Shown here: one piece after another, positions 1 to 14,800 of the stretch | Numbering within the stretch: position 1 is the stretch's first letter | Layout of the letters: each line of letters begins with the position of its first letter | Assembly (NCBI GenBank): GCA_964019055.1 | Contig: OZ025210.1 | Coordinates: 5,450,047 to 5,514,046 of the forward strand | DNA from: Anthopleura xanthogrammica | Lineage: Eukaryota; Cnidaria; Anthozoa; Actiniaria; Actiniidae | Reading direction: 5' to 3' | Length of the DNA stretch: 64,000 nt | Made by a program: the position numbers and the translations under genes | The notes under the pieces: generated by a model | Seen by the model: the letters and a program-made list of their open reading frames with translations, nothing else | Database searches by the model: none | Told to the model about the DNA's origin: nothing

Positions 1-150
1 TCAGATCACCTGGTATACAGTACACGCATGATTAGTCATTGAGTACACTCACCTAAATAACTATTGCCCTTGGTAATGAGTTAAAAGCCAATCAAAATAC
101 ATTATTTACAATATACTAACTATGGATTTTGATGTTTTTTATCTTTACAG

Positions 151-1079
151 ATGTTAATCAATCTTTATAGTGATACAAATTATGTACTAAAAGGCTTTAC
201 AGCCAATTATACCATAGAGGACTGTCCCAAAGATTGCTCAGGCCACGGGTCATGTTCCAATGGGCAGTGCATATGCAGTGGGACCTGGCATGGCAAAGCA
301 TGTGACTTGCATTGGTGTCCCGATATCTGTAATACTGGTGATGGTAATGGAATTTGTGATACAGTAAGTATCATAACATCAAAACATGCCTCTATTGAAA
401 ATAACAGCCGGCCATTTTGACCAGTAACAATTAGCCGGAAACAAAGTATGACCAGCTAAAACTAATTTGACCAGTCACCATGACCAGTGACTGACCAGCC
501 ATTATTCTTAGCTCTCTGTAAATTAACAAAATATCCTGAACTTCCTTTCCAGTTCAACCATCATTGCGTTTGCAAGCAAGGCTATGCAGGAGAGTCTTGT
601 TCCCTTTCTCTAGATTCCAATAATGATGCTAATTCTTGGTACAAAATGGTCACCTACTCTGATAAATTTACACCTCGGCTAGACCATGCAGCAGTATACT
701 ATAAACCAACTGGTGATATTTGGTCATTTGGAGGTTGGTATTCCTTTATTTCGTAGTAGTAACCATCATCACCATCACCATCACCATCACCATCACCATC
801 ACCATCACCATCACCATCACCATCACCATCACCATCACCATCACCATCACCATCACCATCACCATCACCATCACCATCACCATCACCATCACCATCACCA
901 TCACCATCACCATCACCATCACCATCACCATCACCATCACCATCACCATCACCATCACCATCACCATCACCATCACCATCACCATCACCATCACCATCAC
1001 CATCACCATCACCAACAACATCACCATCACCAACAACATCACCATCACCATCACCACCACCACCACCATCACCATCATC

Positions 1080-1138
<59 letters not shown>

Positions 1139-4100
1139 TCTTCAGTACGTATCATCCACTGTCTTTAGCCAATACTACCGGTATTATGATTATTATAATG
1201 GTAATACATTATTATTGTAATCATCCATAATATAAATGTGAAAATATTTTTAAAAAGTTATCAGTCATCATAATGACACCATAATCATTCTCATCATTAT
1301 TCCCATCGTCACCATCGCCATCCCCATCCCCATCCCCATCCCCATCCCCATCCCCATCCCCATCCCCATCCCCATCCCCATCCCCATCCCCATCCCCATC
1401 CCCATCCCCATCCCCATCGCCATCGCCATCGCCATCGCCATCATCACCACCATCACCATCATCACCACCATCACCACCATCACCATCATCACCATCATCA
1501 CCACCATCACCATCATCACCATCATCATCATCATCATCATCATCATCCATCTTCAGTACGTATCATCCGCTGTCCTTAGCCAATATTATTATGATTATTA
1601 TAATGGTAATACATTATTATTGTAATCATCCATTCTCATCATCATCAGCAGCAGCAGCAGCAGCAGGATTTTCATTATCATCAACATTTGTCATAGTCAT
1701 CTTTGTCATAATCAATTTTTAGTGTGCTCACATTATCAATCAATTGATTTGTCATCTTTTTGTCTTTATTTCAGGTTTTGATTTAAATTCTGCAAATAAT
1801 AATTTATTGAAATTTAATTTGACAACTGCTCAGTGGACAAAAGTAACGACTCCACAACCACACCCTGTAAGTATCAATCTGGTACACCCATTATTTGAAT
1901 CAAGGGTGGTTTAGTGGATTAAGTCCACTTACCTCTCACTTCAGGGGTCTCAGATTCATTTCCTTGACAATGACTTTGATTAGCCCAGAGGTTGTTTCTG
2001 GTGTTGACCAGCAAGAATGATCACTCTTTAGTCTACAGTAGTTCCTTCCATGCTCATGCAAAAGAATTAGAGAAAATGGTGGCTATAGAACCCTTGCAGC
2101 ACTTGGAATGTAGCTCAATTTGGAGGACAAAATAATAGGTTTCCAATTCTCTGGAGATTAGAATTATTTTGTTTATCTTCCAAATTGAGCTGCTTTAAAT
2201 AATATCACTTGAAAATAAATTTGAATATGGGAGAATGAAAAATAAGATACCTAGGAGTGAGATGAAAGGAATGACAGTAGATGATTAATAGATGTGACAG
2301 AATATTAGTTACATTCACCAGGCAGAGAACCCATAAATTCTCTATTTATACCAATCAACACTGATATCTCAAGATTTTTTAATCCCATAGCAATTGGCAT
2401 TCGCTATTGTGATGTCCCTGCCTTGTAATTATTTTCGCATCCTGTTATCTGTATTCAGTTTTTTGTCTGTACTGTTAGGCAAAGCTAATAAAATATTATC
2501 TCCCTGACAGGTTGGACGTTACGCACACACAGCCACTTTATACCATGATAGTATAATCATATTTGGAGGACAGTTTGATGATAAACATCTGAGTAATGAG
2601 TTATGGAAGCTGAACCTAACTGCACTGACGTGGACTCAACTGTCACCTAATGATCCTAATGCCCCACCCCCTGTCACTCAACACACAGCAAACCTGGTTG
2701 ATGACAAGTTATACATCTATGGAGGTGAGAGATATTTCTCTTAAGAATCAAAAGGCCCATTAATATCAAGGGAATTGAGAATGGTGTAGTTGGATTGCAC
2801 TTGCTTATCACCTAAGGAAGGATAAAAATAATGGCTGAACAATGTCCAGACATCACCAGCTAGATCAGACTGATCAATAGGATGAACGGGTTTGGTCCAG
2901 GAAGTTGTCCATTGACTGGTCAACATGTGACCAGTTAATATGACCAGTCAAGAGGACTGGCCTAATAGGTGTTGGGCCTGACAAGTGCAATTTTTGGCTA
3001 GACATCTATTTACTGACCATTTATATGAGCTCCACCTAGAGAATTTCAAAAAATGATTTAATATGATTTCTTTCTACTTCTTTCACAGGTCGAACAACCA
3101 ATGACAGCTTTTCATCAGCCATGTACAAGTATGACTTGAGCAAAGCAAATACTGGATGGATGGAAGTGAAATACAAAAGTGGGAAAAACCTTGCACTACG
3201 GGTGTTAGGACATTCTTCTGTCTACTATGGTGACATACGGTCACTCGTTGTCTTTGGTGGATTTCACCCAAAATCATCCAGGTGAGTACAATGTTCAATA
3301 ACCTGGTAACAATCAGTGAGTTAGTTTATTACATCTTGTTCTTTTATCTCCACATCAGGGATAGTGCTAGGAAGAATATGATACATGTATTTCACGTTGA
3401 TGGCCTTGTGTGGACAGAGTGGATGACAGGAGGGGACTCTAATAAACCTAAACCACGTGCCTTTCACTCCGCCACAGTTGTAGGAGACTACATGGTTGTT
3501 TTTGGTAGGTACCTTTGGATCTGACAAGCATAGATAAGAATTATTCATCTTCAGTAATTTGAATTTCCAAAATCTAATAGTTTTGGTCTTAATTTTCTTT
3601 TTGAAAAAAAAGTCAAAATCATGGAAATCATAGGGGTGTACTTTTTTTCAAAATGCCACAAAGTGATGATTTTTCGGTTAAATTTATCAATTCATAAAAC
3701 CCATGATATCATAGGTGGGTGCAAGAATGCTAAAAAAAACCCAGAATGCACCTTTTTTTCATCTCTCACTAGTTACTTTTTCCTGCAATGTGAATTAACA
3801 ATTACTATAATTGTTTTTTCTTTAACACTCCAGGGGGTAACAGACATGTGCATAAGTATGATGAAACATGCTATGACAACAATGTTCATTTTCTCAATCT
3901 CAAGTGTCGGAAATGGGTTTCTGAAGCAGTCTTAAGTGAACTTTCAGCAGTGTCCTTTCAATCAACAAAACCTCAGCGAGGTAGATTCTCACATGTAGCC
4001 CTTTTACGAGACTCTGTGCTCCTAATCTTTGGAGGATACGGTGGAGCCCCATTGGGTAACATGTATGCGTACAAGCTTCCTGAAGCTGTAAAAGTGGTGA

Positions 4101-7100
4101 ATAGAATAGGAATGGCTGTGATTGCTGGACATTGCAATAGATACTTAACATCCGAAAAATGTGTTCCTGATCCAGCATGTGGTTGGTGTAGAAGTCAAGG
4201 AAAATGCTTTGCAGCTCAAAACTCCAGCAAATGTTCATCTGGCTGGCAAATGGACAGCTGCCCAGGCCCTTGTGGAGTGCTCAGTCAGTGTACATCTTGC
4301 TTGACGTGGGGCTCAAGACACACACCCAACTGTGGTTGGTGTGTCCAAGACAGTCGTTGCTACCCAGTATCATCACCTATGAATGCTTGTGAGACACCCA
4401 CATCAAGTAATATGAATAAGCTGAAAGGCTGGTGGGGTGTGAGTGGACAGTTTTTGACTGGGTCAGTAGATCAGTGCCGATCCAGGGATTACCCACCTGG
4501 ACTGATAGCTATTTGGCATACTGTTACTGCAAATACTACCCACCCTGATGAAGTTACCATGGTCTCAACAGCCAATGATAATATTGCTTTTGTTTTCAAA
4601 GTTTTCAATAAAACTCTTGTTGGCTTTATCTATCCCTTCAAGTACAAGACCTCCCCATGGCCTACTTTCTTTCTAAGAACAAAAACAAGCAATGCTTTTC
4701 TCATGAGCAGCACTTTGTATCTGAGCACAGATGCTAGCAAAAGCAAACCGGTAAGGAATCATTGATTGGTTAATACTCTTATGATTATTATTAATATTAA
4801 TCCTAAAAATTAATATTACCTTGTTACTTCAAAGGTTGATGGCATGATGATGGTGATGATGATGATGATGATGGTGGTGATGATGGTGGTGATGGTGATG
4901 GTGATGGTGATGGTGATGGTGATGGTGATGGTGATGGTGATGGTGATGATGGTGATGATGATGGTGGTGATGGGGGCGATGGCGATGGCGATGGCGATGG
5001 CGATGGCGATGGCGATGGCGATGGCGATGGCGATGGCGATGGCGATGGCGATGGCGATGGCGATGGCGATGGCGATGGCGATGGCGATGGCGATGGCGAT
5101 GGCGATGGCAATAGTGACGATGGGAATGGCAATAGTGATGATGGGAATAATGATGAGAATGATTATGGTGTCATTATGATGACTGATAACTTTTTAAAAA
5201 TATTTTCACATTTATATTCTTTTTAAATATTTTGCCAAAAGGATGAGGTAGCTAAATGTCCCAAAGGTAACATACAAGGCACATGTTCATCAAGAGCATT
5301 CCGCCCCAACCAAGATCTCTTTCCCAACCCAGGTCAGGATAAGAAGTACTACATAAAAATGGAAGCTGACCTCAGAATAGATGTCTCTAAGCATGATCCA
5401 GCTCATTTTGAAGCTTCCTGGAATAACAGTGGAAATCCTATATATCTTGTGGTACGTACATGAAGCAAAAATTACAAACTAAAATACTTTTCTAATCAGA
5501 AAATGTTTTTATTTTTGCAGTCCATATCAGGTCAGTACCTCCAGCCTTATACATCAGGAGGCAGTGAATGTGCAAGTTTAACAAACTGTATGTTCTGCAT
5601 GACTGATGCAAGCTGTGGATGGTGTCCTCTAACAAACAAGTGTGAGTCCCGTTCTTCATCCACTGTGTGTAAAGATGCTGCTGGACATGTTCAACATCTT
5701 GTACTTAATGCTACAGACTGCTTTAGATGTTCAGAATTTATTGACTGTGTATCTTGTACACAGGTAAGGCTAATGTGATCCTTCAGGGCTCCTTTTGATA
5801 TCTGAGGCATATAGCCACTGACTTGACTATATATCCCGTTGTTTTTATTGACATTTAAATAAAGGTGTCTATGTATCTATCTTCTCCTTTTCATCTTCCT
5901 TCCATTTTTCACTTCCCATTCTTTCTGCCATCACTTATATTTTATCTCTTTCTCATAGATTCCCATTTTTTCATTTTCCCATTTTTCAAATTTTGCACTT
6001 TTTTATCCCTCCCAATTCATCACATTTTTTCAAATTCTTTTCCTTCATTTCTTCCATTTTCCTATTCCTTATTTTTTTCAGTTTCTTCCCAATTCTATCC
6101 AAATGTAAATTCCTATCCCACTGGTTCCTATATTTTAATTTTCTTTTAAAAATTTCTTAATTCTTAATTGAAAGTTGCCTTTCCCCCTTATTTTCTAGTC
6201 AAGTCTATGTGAATGGGCGGCAGTATATAACACATGCGTGCGGCGACACAGAAAAATATTTTCAGCTGTCATCAGTGATCCAGCAGCTTGTAACCTGCCA
6301 TGCCACCAGTATGTATACATTAGAGCGGTTTAATTTTTAACCAAAACATGATGTCCATATCATATTATTGTAAATGAAATGGGAAAGAAAAAAAGGGAAA
6401 TTATAAGAATATTTGCCGAGTGCCCCACTTATCCCAACACAAACTGTACAGACCCCTTGTTGTATGTCAGAATGCAGCTCAATTTAGAGGACAAAACAAT
6501 AGGTTCCAAAGGAGATTGAAATTATTTTAATTTGTCCCCCAAATTGAGCTGCTTTGACATCACATGCAAGGGGTATATACACTATTGCAATCCTGGAAGC
6601 CCTGTTTTGTGTAATCAAGGGGATGGAAGGGCCAAATCTACAGGGATTATCATTAAGGCTTGTTGACGCTCCCACTCTTCATGACCCTTCTCATTGTTCT
6701 TCCAATCTCTGGGCTCCTCTGGATACCAGCTTTTAGCTGAATGGGCCACCCTGTGTAAATAAAGGTTACATAAACATAAACATCTTCTTCCGTGGTAGAA
6801 GTTTAGATTGAATGAAAAATACGAATGACTCCCCCTCTAAAATGATAGTCCAGACATGTTTGACTACCTAGAGTAGACAATAAAACTGGATATAGTGTCA
6901 TACTCAATTTCCTTTAAGACTCTATTTTTATATTTTTTGCCTTTTGTTTCATCACAGACGTACAAGTTGTTCTTCATGTGTAGCTGATAAATTGGGCTGT
7001 GCTTGGTGTGAGAAAACCTCATCCTGTTTTCTGTTTGGTACTTATATTGCACATTACCCCTATGGTCAGTGTACCTACTGGCTTGATAGGTAAGAGTTAT

Positions 7101-8860
7101 AAAACAGTAGTAGTACATGTAGTAGTAGTACTTCGGATGTATAGACTCAAGATCTTACCTGGTGTCTATGATTTTTTGAAGAAAGATGCATTATTTCAGT
7201 GATCTGAATATGTTTCTTCAAGCAAATTTTTCTCCAGGTGGGATTTGAACTCATGACTTCAGGTAGCTAGCTGACTCTAAAGCTCAGATTTTTTTCCACT
7301 AGAAATTTGCTTGAAGAAAATATAATCACATTTAATAATTTACTAAGCTACAAAAACACCTAAAGTTTCATTTGAAAAAAACAAAACAAAAAAACTTGTC
7401 ATCACTAATCACCACCACACGTACAGCAGTGGCGCAGCTCAACGGGGTCAAACTGAAAGCATGAGAAGGCGCCCCTCGCAGGTGCTATACGGTCCATGTA
7501 TGACCCTGGAGCACAGCTCTAACCAGTTTGAATTAGTTAGGGTCGGTTTGAAAGGAGGGAGGAAGCTGTGATGTCCCTAGACCCTCCCATGGATGGAACC
7601 TTTAGACCCTACACATGAGTGTCCTGGATCCTACACATGATCTCTTCGGATCCTGAGCTCTACCCATGAATTGCTATCTTTGCCCTGGCTTATACACACT
7701 GTCTAATATTCATTCATTTGAATGTTTTTCATTCTACAGCAAAACTAGTTCCAGTTGCAGGAACTGCACCATGCATACAACCTGTAAAACCTGTCTGGCT
7801 GATATAGAGTGTGGATGGTGTGGAAGTACTGATAACCCACTGATAGGCAGGTAAGTTGGAATCCATAGGGTTACAGCAGATTTCAGAGCATACTGCACAT
7901 TCATGGTACAGAGCATGCTGAGAAACAACAGTCGTATGATGACAAATATATTGTGAGATTTCTGCTCATTTCAAATGAACTTGGTATTGCTGTCACCCAT
8001 TACTGTCATGTTTGTTGATGGACATCTGAACAACTCTTGACCCATCTATTGACCACAGATACTCTGGGAAACTCTAGCATGTGGTAGTCAAAAATCTGGC
8101 TACCTGTAATTATTATGCATGTTGAATTTTGAATTTTAATTCATCTCATTGTTTCAGTTGTTTTGGAGGAGACTTTGGTGGACCAAAGAATGGCCAGTGT
8201 TCAAGCCTTGTGAATATCAATGAGAGGTAAGCCATCTGTTTGGATTAATAGTAAATAATAGTATTTATAAAGGGAATATTTAATATTGAATGAATGGAAT
8301 CTTTTCCCATTTTGGAACCACGTGTTATTCCCTTGAGTATTATTTTTTATTTAGTTTCATCCAGCAGGACTGGTAAAGAAAGAAATATTGCTAAAGGGAG
8401 AGGCACTTTAAAAAAAACAGTAGAATATTTTTACTACATTATTAAATAAAGTACATTTTGTTTTCCTAAGTGTCCTTGTTAACCCTATTGTTCTTTCTGT
8501 AGTGTTGATTGGTCGTATACCAAGTGCCCGGATGTGGACGAGTGTAGACTGGGACTACATAACTGCCATCATAATGCCACGTGTTATAATGTGTATGATT
8601 CATTTAACTGTGTATGTAATCGTGGCTTTACTGGGGATGGCAAGATTGCATGTAACAAAACGTACGTACTAGCTGGAAATCAAAGTATACAAAATCAAAT
8701 TCCTATGATTGATAACTTAGTAGTACAAATGATAGTGACTGATGTAGGGAAATTAGATGGTGACCTTGGTGATGACAATATGTAATATATTGATTGATAT
8801 AGGATTAGTGACAATGATTGCCTGTATCATCATCATAATGATTGACACAGCACATAGTGA

Positions 8861-8892
<32 letters not shown>

Positions 8893-11800
8893 ATGATGAT
8901 GATGATGATGGAGATGATGATGGAGGAGGAGGAGGAGGATGGAGTTGGTGAAGTTGGTGAAGGTAGTAATGATGATTGTGTTGCTAGCTGGTTTATTACA
9001 CCACATCAAGTAACACGAATTAATATCATTGATTATATTTATAGTTGTTACAATCCTTGCATCCATGGAATATGCGGACCAGATTACACATGTCATTGTG
9101 ATCTCGGCTGGCTTGGAGAGAATTGTACAATTGACTGTGGTTGTAACGGACACAGCTCTTGTAACCAGGGCATAGGCATTTGTGACAAGTGTCAAGGTAA
9201 GCCAAACCCCTCCACTCTCTTGAATAATCCCCTTCACAGTTCCCTGCGCCATCTTGAAAGGTAGCCGTGCCTTTACATCGAAGCGAGATGAACGGTGAGC
9301 TTGCAATGATAGAGACCTTATTTAACACCTTGGACAATTATTCACGTCTCTATCATCACCAGCTTACCAATCATGATCTCACTTCGATACAAAGGCACAG
9401 CTACCTTTCAAGATGGTGCAGGGAACTGTGAAAGGGAGTATTAGCATTTTTTTGCATGAATAGAAGAGGAATAAATACCAAGAGACTCATGAGTAAATCT
9501 CCTTTAATTTCATACCTCAATGTTTTTCAGACTACACACACGGTAACCATTGTGAACTATGCGTGAGGGGCTCTTATGGTAATGCCACAACTCCACATGG
9601 GTGTAAGAAGTGCAGTTGTAATGGTCACGGAGATGTAACTCAAGGTGAATGTAACATGACCACAGGAGTGTGCTTCTGTAAGGACAACACTATGGGTCAA
9701 CACTGTGATAAATGCTTGCCTGGATTAAAAGGAGACCCTAGGTTGGTATATGTCATGCTTTTCAATACATTGACAGCTTTAGTATGAAATACTAGTGTTT
9801 TGCCATGAAATTGCTGGGTTTCAATCAGCTAATAAAAGTCTTTGAATCTCATTATCTGATCCAAATGGTCGTCAAACACTGACCACCATGTGCTGTCAGC
9901 CAGAAAGAATTCTACTGAAAACTTGCCATTCAACTGACGAACATTCTGTATGAGATAGGAAATGACATCAAGTTAAACCCAGCAATAGCAATTATTATGA
10001 ATGCATGCAAATGAGATGCAAATGAGAAAACAAGTATCGTATTGACCCGATAGCCTCACTTGTATGATTCTTAAAACAAAAGAATATGTAATTGCGGACT
10101 CAAATGTAATCAGTTATTGGTGGTGCCTATGTCACTTATGTCAGATGTCACGCATTCCTATTCAAATTTTGTTTTTTTTTATTTCCAGGAATGGTGGAAG
10201 GTGTTACTATGAATGTACTGGCCGTAGTGTCCTGACCAATGTCACACAAGGTGATATCTCCACATTTGTAGGTGAAGGCGTGACAGACCGCACTAAGGCA
10301 AGCTGTATCTGGGTAATATCCTCTTCCAAGAACACGAGCCATAACGTTATCTACGAGTCACAACCAGTGCGTGACAGATCCTCAGTCACTCTTGACTTCC
10401 TCAACATGAGTCTTGACTGTCTGACCAACCATGTCAACGTCTATGATGGGCTGCCAAGCTTCATTCTCGACTCCCCCCCACCACACCCCCCGGTGTTTTA
10501 CAAGCTGGGCTCTTTCTGTGGATCCAAAGAATCTATACCCAAAGTCACAGCAACACTCGGCAACATAGTGGTGATGTTCCAAGGAGATATCTCACAAGGA
10601 CAGCCCTCAAATGGTTTTGGTGCTGTCTTCACTGTCCATAGGTGTACAGACAGTTGCCATGGTAATCGGCAATGCGTGATGACGGCTGCAGGGGAGTCGT
10701 GTGTCTGTAGGGATGGATGGGTTGGTCCTGACTGTACTTATCGAGTCTGTCCAAGTAACTGTAACTCAGCATTGGGACAAGGAGTTTGCAACACGGTATG
10801 GCGAACCTTATACTGCATTTGCGAATTACTTTATTGAATACCTTCTTGAATTCTTTATAATTTTGTTCATATTATCAGCAAGTGGATGTTTCAGTCCAAT
10901 GAGAAAAACTTAGACAACGTGTGGTTCTTTTTTTCCCCAGGCGACTGCGCAGTGTGAGTGCACCGCTGGCTTCACTGGAGTTGACTGCAGTACCATCGTA
11001 CCTCCTGGCAAAGGATCCTGGGATACCCTCTACAACAATCTCTTTTCCAACAGTAGTTACAGTGAAGTAGCTCGAATGGCACATACTATGGTACTTCATT
11101 CAAATAATCTGTGGGCCTATGGTGGGTTCTCATTATCTATGGGAATACTGAGTGATGTCATGAAATATGACGTCATTGGCAAGACCTGGAGTCACGTGAC
11201 AACCAATCAGCTCGCTAATCACCTTCCGTTGGCGAGATATTTTCATTGTGCTGTAATTTACCAGGTAGGTTGGGAAGTTCTTATGCAAGGGTAGATGATT
11301 TCAATGATTCTGATTGGTTGATTTGGGAGGCCATTTAAAAGTTACCCCCACCACAGGTATCCCATCAAAGGTTTCAGTTGTATTAGTTATACTCATGTCA
11401 TGGATTTGATTACGTTGTTCATCCACAGGATACAATGGTGATCCATGGAGGTCTGACAAAAACTGGTGTATCCAATAAGTTGTGGCATTTCAATGTGATT
11501 ACACCCTCATGGACTGAAATCACGGTAAGATAAAAGTCACGCGTCACAGATATTCATATTTGACAAATGAGCAGACTCGACCTGTTCATTGTTTGAGTCG
11601 TATCCATATTCATGTGTCTTCTCTTGTGCAACTGTTAAACAAAGAAATGATACTCTAGGGAATGACACATGGTATGTAATGGGAAAACATTACGTAAATA
11701 TTACCCAAAGTTCCTGAATCATCAGAGCAGGTGAAGGGTCATAATAATTGACATTGTGTGACATATGTGTTGCGTGACACTTGGTGTTTTTCTTTCTAGA

Positions 11801-14800
11801 CTTCTGGCCCTGCTCCAAAAGTGGCCGGCCACACCTGTACATTGGTGAACAACATCATCACAGTAATAGGAGGATATGAGCCAAGTACTGGGTTAAACAG
11901 TCGTGTGTATCAGTACAATATCCCCAGTAAAACTTGGACTATTCTCGAACCGTTAGGAATCCCACCCACAGGTAAGCAAAACTTTTAACCAACCCTGTAA
12001 CAACCTCTGTGCTGATCTAAGTCAGGGCATGGCTAACTCACAGATTGAACCCTGAAAAACCTCTGGGCTGATCTAAGTCAGGGCATGGCTAACTCACAGA
12101 TCAAACCCTGAAACAACCGCTGGGCTGATCTAAGTCAGGGCATGGCTAACTCACAGATCAAACCCTGAAACAACCGCTGGGCTGATCTAAGTCAGGGCAT
12201 GGCTAACTCACAGATCAAACCCTGAAACAACCGCTGGGCTGATCTAAGTCAGGGCACGGCTAACTCACAGATCAAACCCTGAAACAACCGCTGGGCTGAT
12301 CTAAGTCAGGGCATGGCTAACTCACAGATCAAACCCTGAAACAACCTCTGGACTGATCTAAGTCAGGGCACGGCTAACTCACAGATCAAACCCTGAAACA
12401 ACCGCTGGGCTGATCTAAGTCAGGGCACGGCTAACTCACAGATCAAACCCTGAAACAACCGCTGGGCTGATCTAAGTCAGGGCACGGCTAACTCACAGAT
12501 CAAACCCTGAAACAACCTCTGGGCTGATCTAAGTCAGGGCATGGCTAACTCACAGATCAAACCCTGAAACAACCGCTGGGCTGATCTAAGTCAGGGCATG
12601 GCTAACTCACAGATCAAACCCTGAAACAACCGCTGGGCTGATCTAAGTCAGGGCACGGCTAACTCACAGATCAAACCCTGAAACAACCGCTGGGCTGATC
12701 TAAGTCAGGGCATGGCTGACTCACAGATCAAATTGGAATTTAATATGTCCATCTGTCCGTCATCCATCTGACGTCATAATTCAATAGGCCAATAATTGTT
12801 TAATGGTTGTTGTATCGTCACACAGGTTTGTATGGTCATAGTACCGTCTACCACGCCACTACTCAATCTCTATTGGTATTTGGAGGGTATCGGTTCAAAA
12901 CGCATGAAGTACAGCCATCAAGTGAACTATATTCCTTACACCTACCAAGCAGATCGTGGAACATTCTAGAACCCTTACAAAACAATAAGGTAAACCAGTG
13001 GGTGATGGGTGATGATAACATAGATGATGATAATGATAGTGATGATGATGATAATGGTGATGATGATGATGGTGATGATGTGATGATGGTGGTGATGATG
13101 TTAAGATGATGATTGATGAGGAGGGTGTGATAATGCTGCAGCTGCTGATGATGTTGTTGATGATGGTGTTAATGATGCTGATGGTGGTGTCAATGATGAT
13201 GATGATAAGATGATGATAATTAGGATGATGCCGATGGGGAATTTTGATTACGTTGGTGTTCACAGTAGTCCTGATGAATGATGATGATGATGGTGTTAGT
13301 GGATGGAGTTAATGTCATAAATGATGATGAGAGTAATGGTGGTGGCATGGCTATCATAATGGTGGTAAAAGTGCGGATGATGATGATTTTTCATCTTCTG
13401 CTCCAGCCTTCACCCAAGTTCTTCCACGCTGCCACCATACTAGATGACGTCATGGTAATCTACGGAGGGCGCAGCACCGCTGACCAGTTCTCTTCAGAAT
13501 TACTGGCTTATCGAATCAACTGCAACAGCTGGCGTATGTCCACTGACTCAGGTGAGTAAAATGTTTGTAAGACACGCACATCCTTTATGGATATTAACTA
13601 ATAGATGCTACATTCCCGATGCTTTTGTTGAAGTCTACATTAATATCGTCCACCACTCAAAGTGAAATGAAAAATGGTTGAAAACAATTGTGAAAATACA
13701 AATGAAAATAACGTTTTATTATATTGGCTGATAAAGTTGGATATAGGTGTGGTTACCACAGGTAGCCCAAACTACAGACTTCATTCCCGTGTCTAATCAC
13801 TTTATCAAGTAAGATTATATTCCAATCTTTACTAGATTCCAATATGGTAGGTGCTTCTCCTGGTGGCTTGATCGGCGGCTCTGCGTCCTCAAACAACAGC
13901 AAGATGTACATTTTCGGAGGTTTTGATGGCCAAGTCCAAAGCTCTTTATACAGACTTGCGTTACCAGTAGATATGTGCACAGGAATGCGTGACAAGCATA
14001 AGTGCACCTCAGCACCTGGCTGTAACTGGTGTGAACTACATTATAAAAATCATTCCTTGAATGAATCAAGAGTAGAAAACGCTACAGCATGTTACTCTGT
14101 CACGTCAGCCTTACCTGCTGCGTGTCACGCCACTCCAAATGTCACGCATTCTCTGATTATTAACGGGACCCTGTGTAACGTCGCGGCAGCGGAACAAAGA
14201 GACTGTAGAACATACACCTCGTGTGGTTCATGCCTTGGATCATACCCGGGTAGTTCATCAAGCTCGCCTCGGTGTAAATGGTGCATGTTGTGTACAGGAG
14301 GTGGTGAATGCGTGGACAGTGCCATCACATGCAACGGCACGAATTCCTGTGGGATATCGCAGAATCAACGCACAAGCTTGGCTTCATGTCCTGAAACATC
14401 ATGCCGAGCCCCGACCTGCTCAGACTGCTTGCGCGATTCCTCCTGCATGTGGACGCCCCAGCTGAAATGGATAAGTGACACTAAACAACAGCTGTCCCCA
14501 AATGGTGTTCCATATCCATGGATGTGTTACAAAGCCTCGCTCATATCAAAGCATGCTGGTATAAAGATTAAGATACAAAGTACTCCAAGCTGTCCTGAAA
14601 AGTGTACAAAGTTTATGAACTGCAGTTCTTGTCTCAGCGCCAAAGGTAAAACTCTTTTGAGTTGATCACTTAGTGCAGATTTAGTGTAAGCATGGAAAGT
14701 CACGGCATGATCACGGTACATGCATGATCATTGAACCAATCATAAGAAAGAGAATACTCCTTGTCCAATCAGAATACTGGCTTACGGCACGGTTACGGTT

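Larger units (their letters stand above)
640..4080 (+). other. MEGF8: MEGF8 first Kelch propeller (six blades)
   Basis: Six Kelch-type motifs ending in FGG or YGG are spread over exons 553-733 to 3834-4750, for example HTATLYHDSIIIFGG, HTANLVDDKLYIYGG, FHSATVVGDYMVVFGG and FSHVALLRDSVLLIFGG. Glycine pairs are split by phase-1 introns several times, so exon borders cut blades at the same point. Predicted extracellular beta-propeller. Confidence 0.88.
4125..8226 (+). other. MEGF8: MEGF8 first PSI-domain cluster
   Basis: Repeated Cys-rich modules with the PSI core C..C..C-GWC: PACGWCRSQGKC, PNCGWCVQDSRC, ASCGWCPLTNKC, LGCAWCEKTSSC and IECGWCGS. They lie over exons 3834-4750, 5242-5451, 5521-5763, 6199-6308, 6958-7089, 7740-7850 and 8158-8226. 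Such plexin-semaphorin-integrin modules act as rigid disulphide-bonded linkers. Confidence 0.85.
8503..9741 (+). other. MEGF8: MEGF8 EGF-CA and laminin-type EGF block
   Basis: Exon 8503-8661 starts a calcium-binding-type EGF (DVDEC, then C-x-N-x(4)-F-x-C). Exons 9045-9196 and 9531-9741 carry further EGF and laminin-type EGF repeats (C-N-G-H-G/S with eight-cysteine spacing). Intron 9197-9530 holds a family B foldback element. Confidence 0.85.
11070..13970 (+). other. MEGF8: MEGF8 second Kelch propeller (six blades)
   Basis: Six Kelch motifs lie over exons 10941-11264, 11429-11524, 11800-11971, 12826-12989, 13407-13551 and the start of 13836-14645: AHTMVLHSNNLWAYGG, FHCAVIYQDTMVIHGG, GHTCTLVNNIITVIGG, GHSTVYHATTQSLLVFGG, FFHAATILDDVMVIYGG and a last SKMYIFGGF. 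A second propeller separates MEGF8 from ATRN and ATRNL1. Confidence 0.88.

Noticed and set aside
686..1546. Long poly-His, Gly-Asp, Thr-Ile and Met-Val open frames
   Set aside because: They are translations of CATCAC and related arrays in all frames, and a spliced MEGF8 intron explains the region.
11991..12731. CRISPR-like array
   Set aside because: Units are contiguous 57-bp tandem copies with no unique spacers, in a eukaryotic intron.
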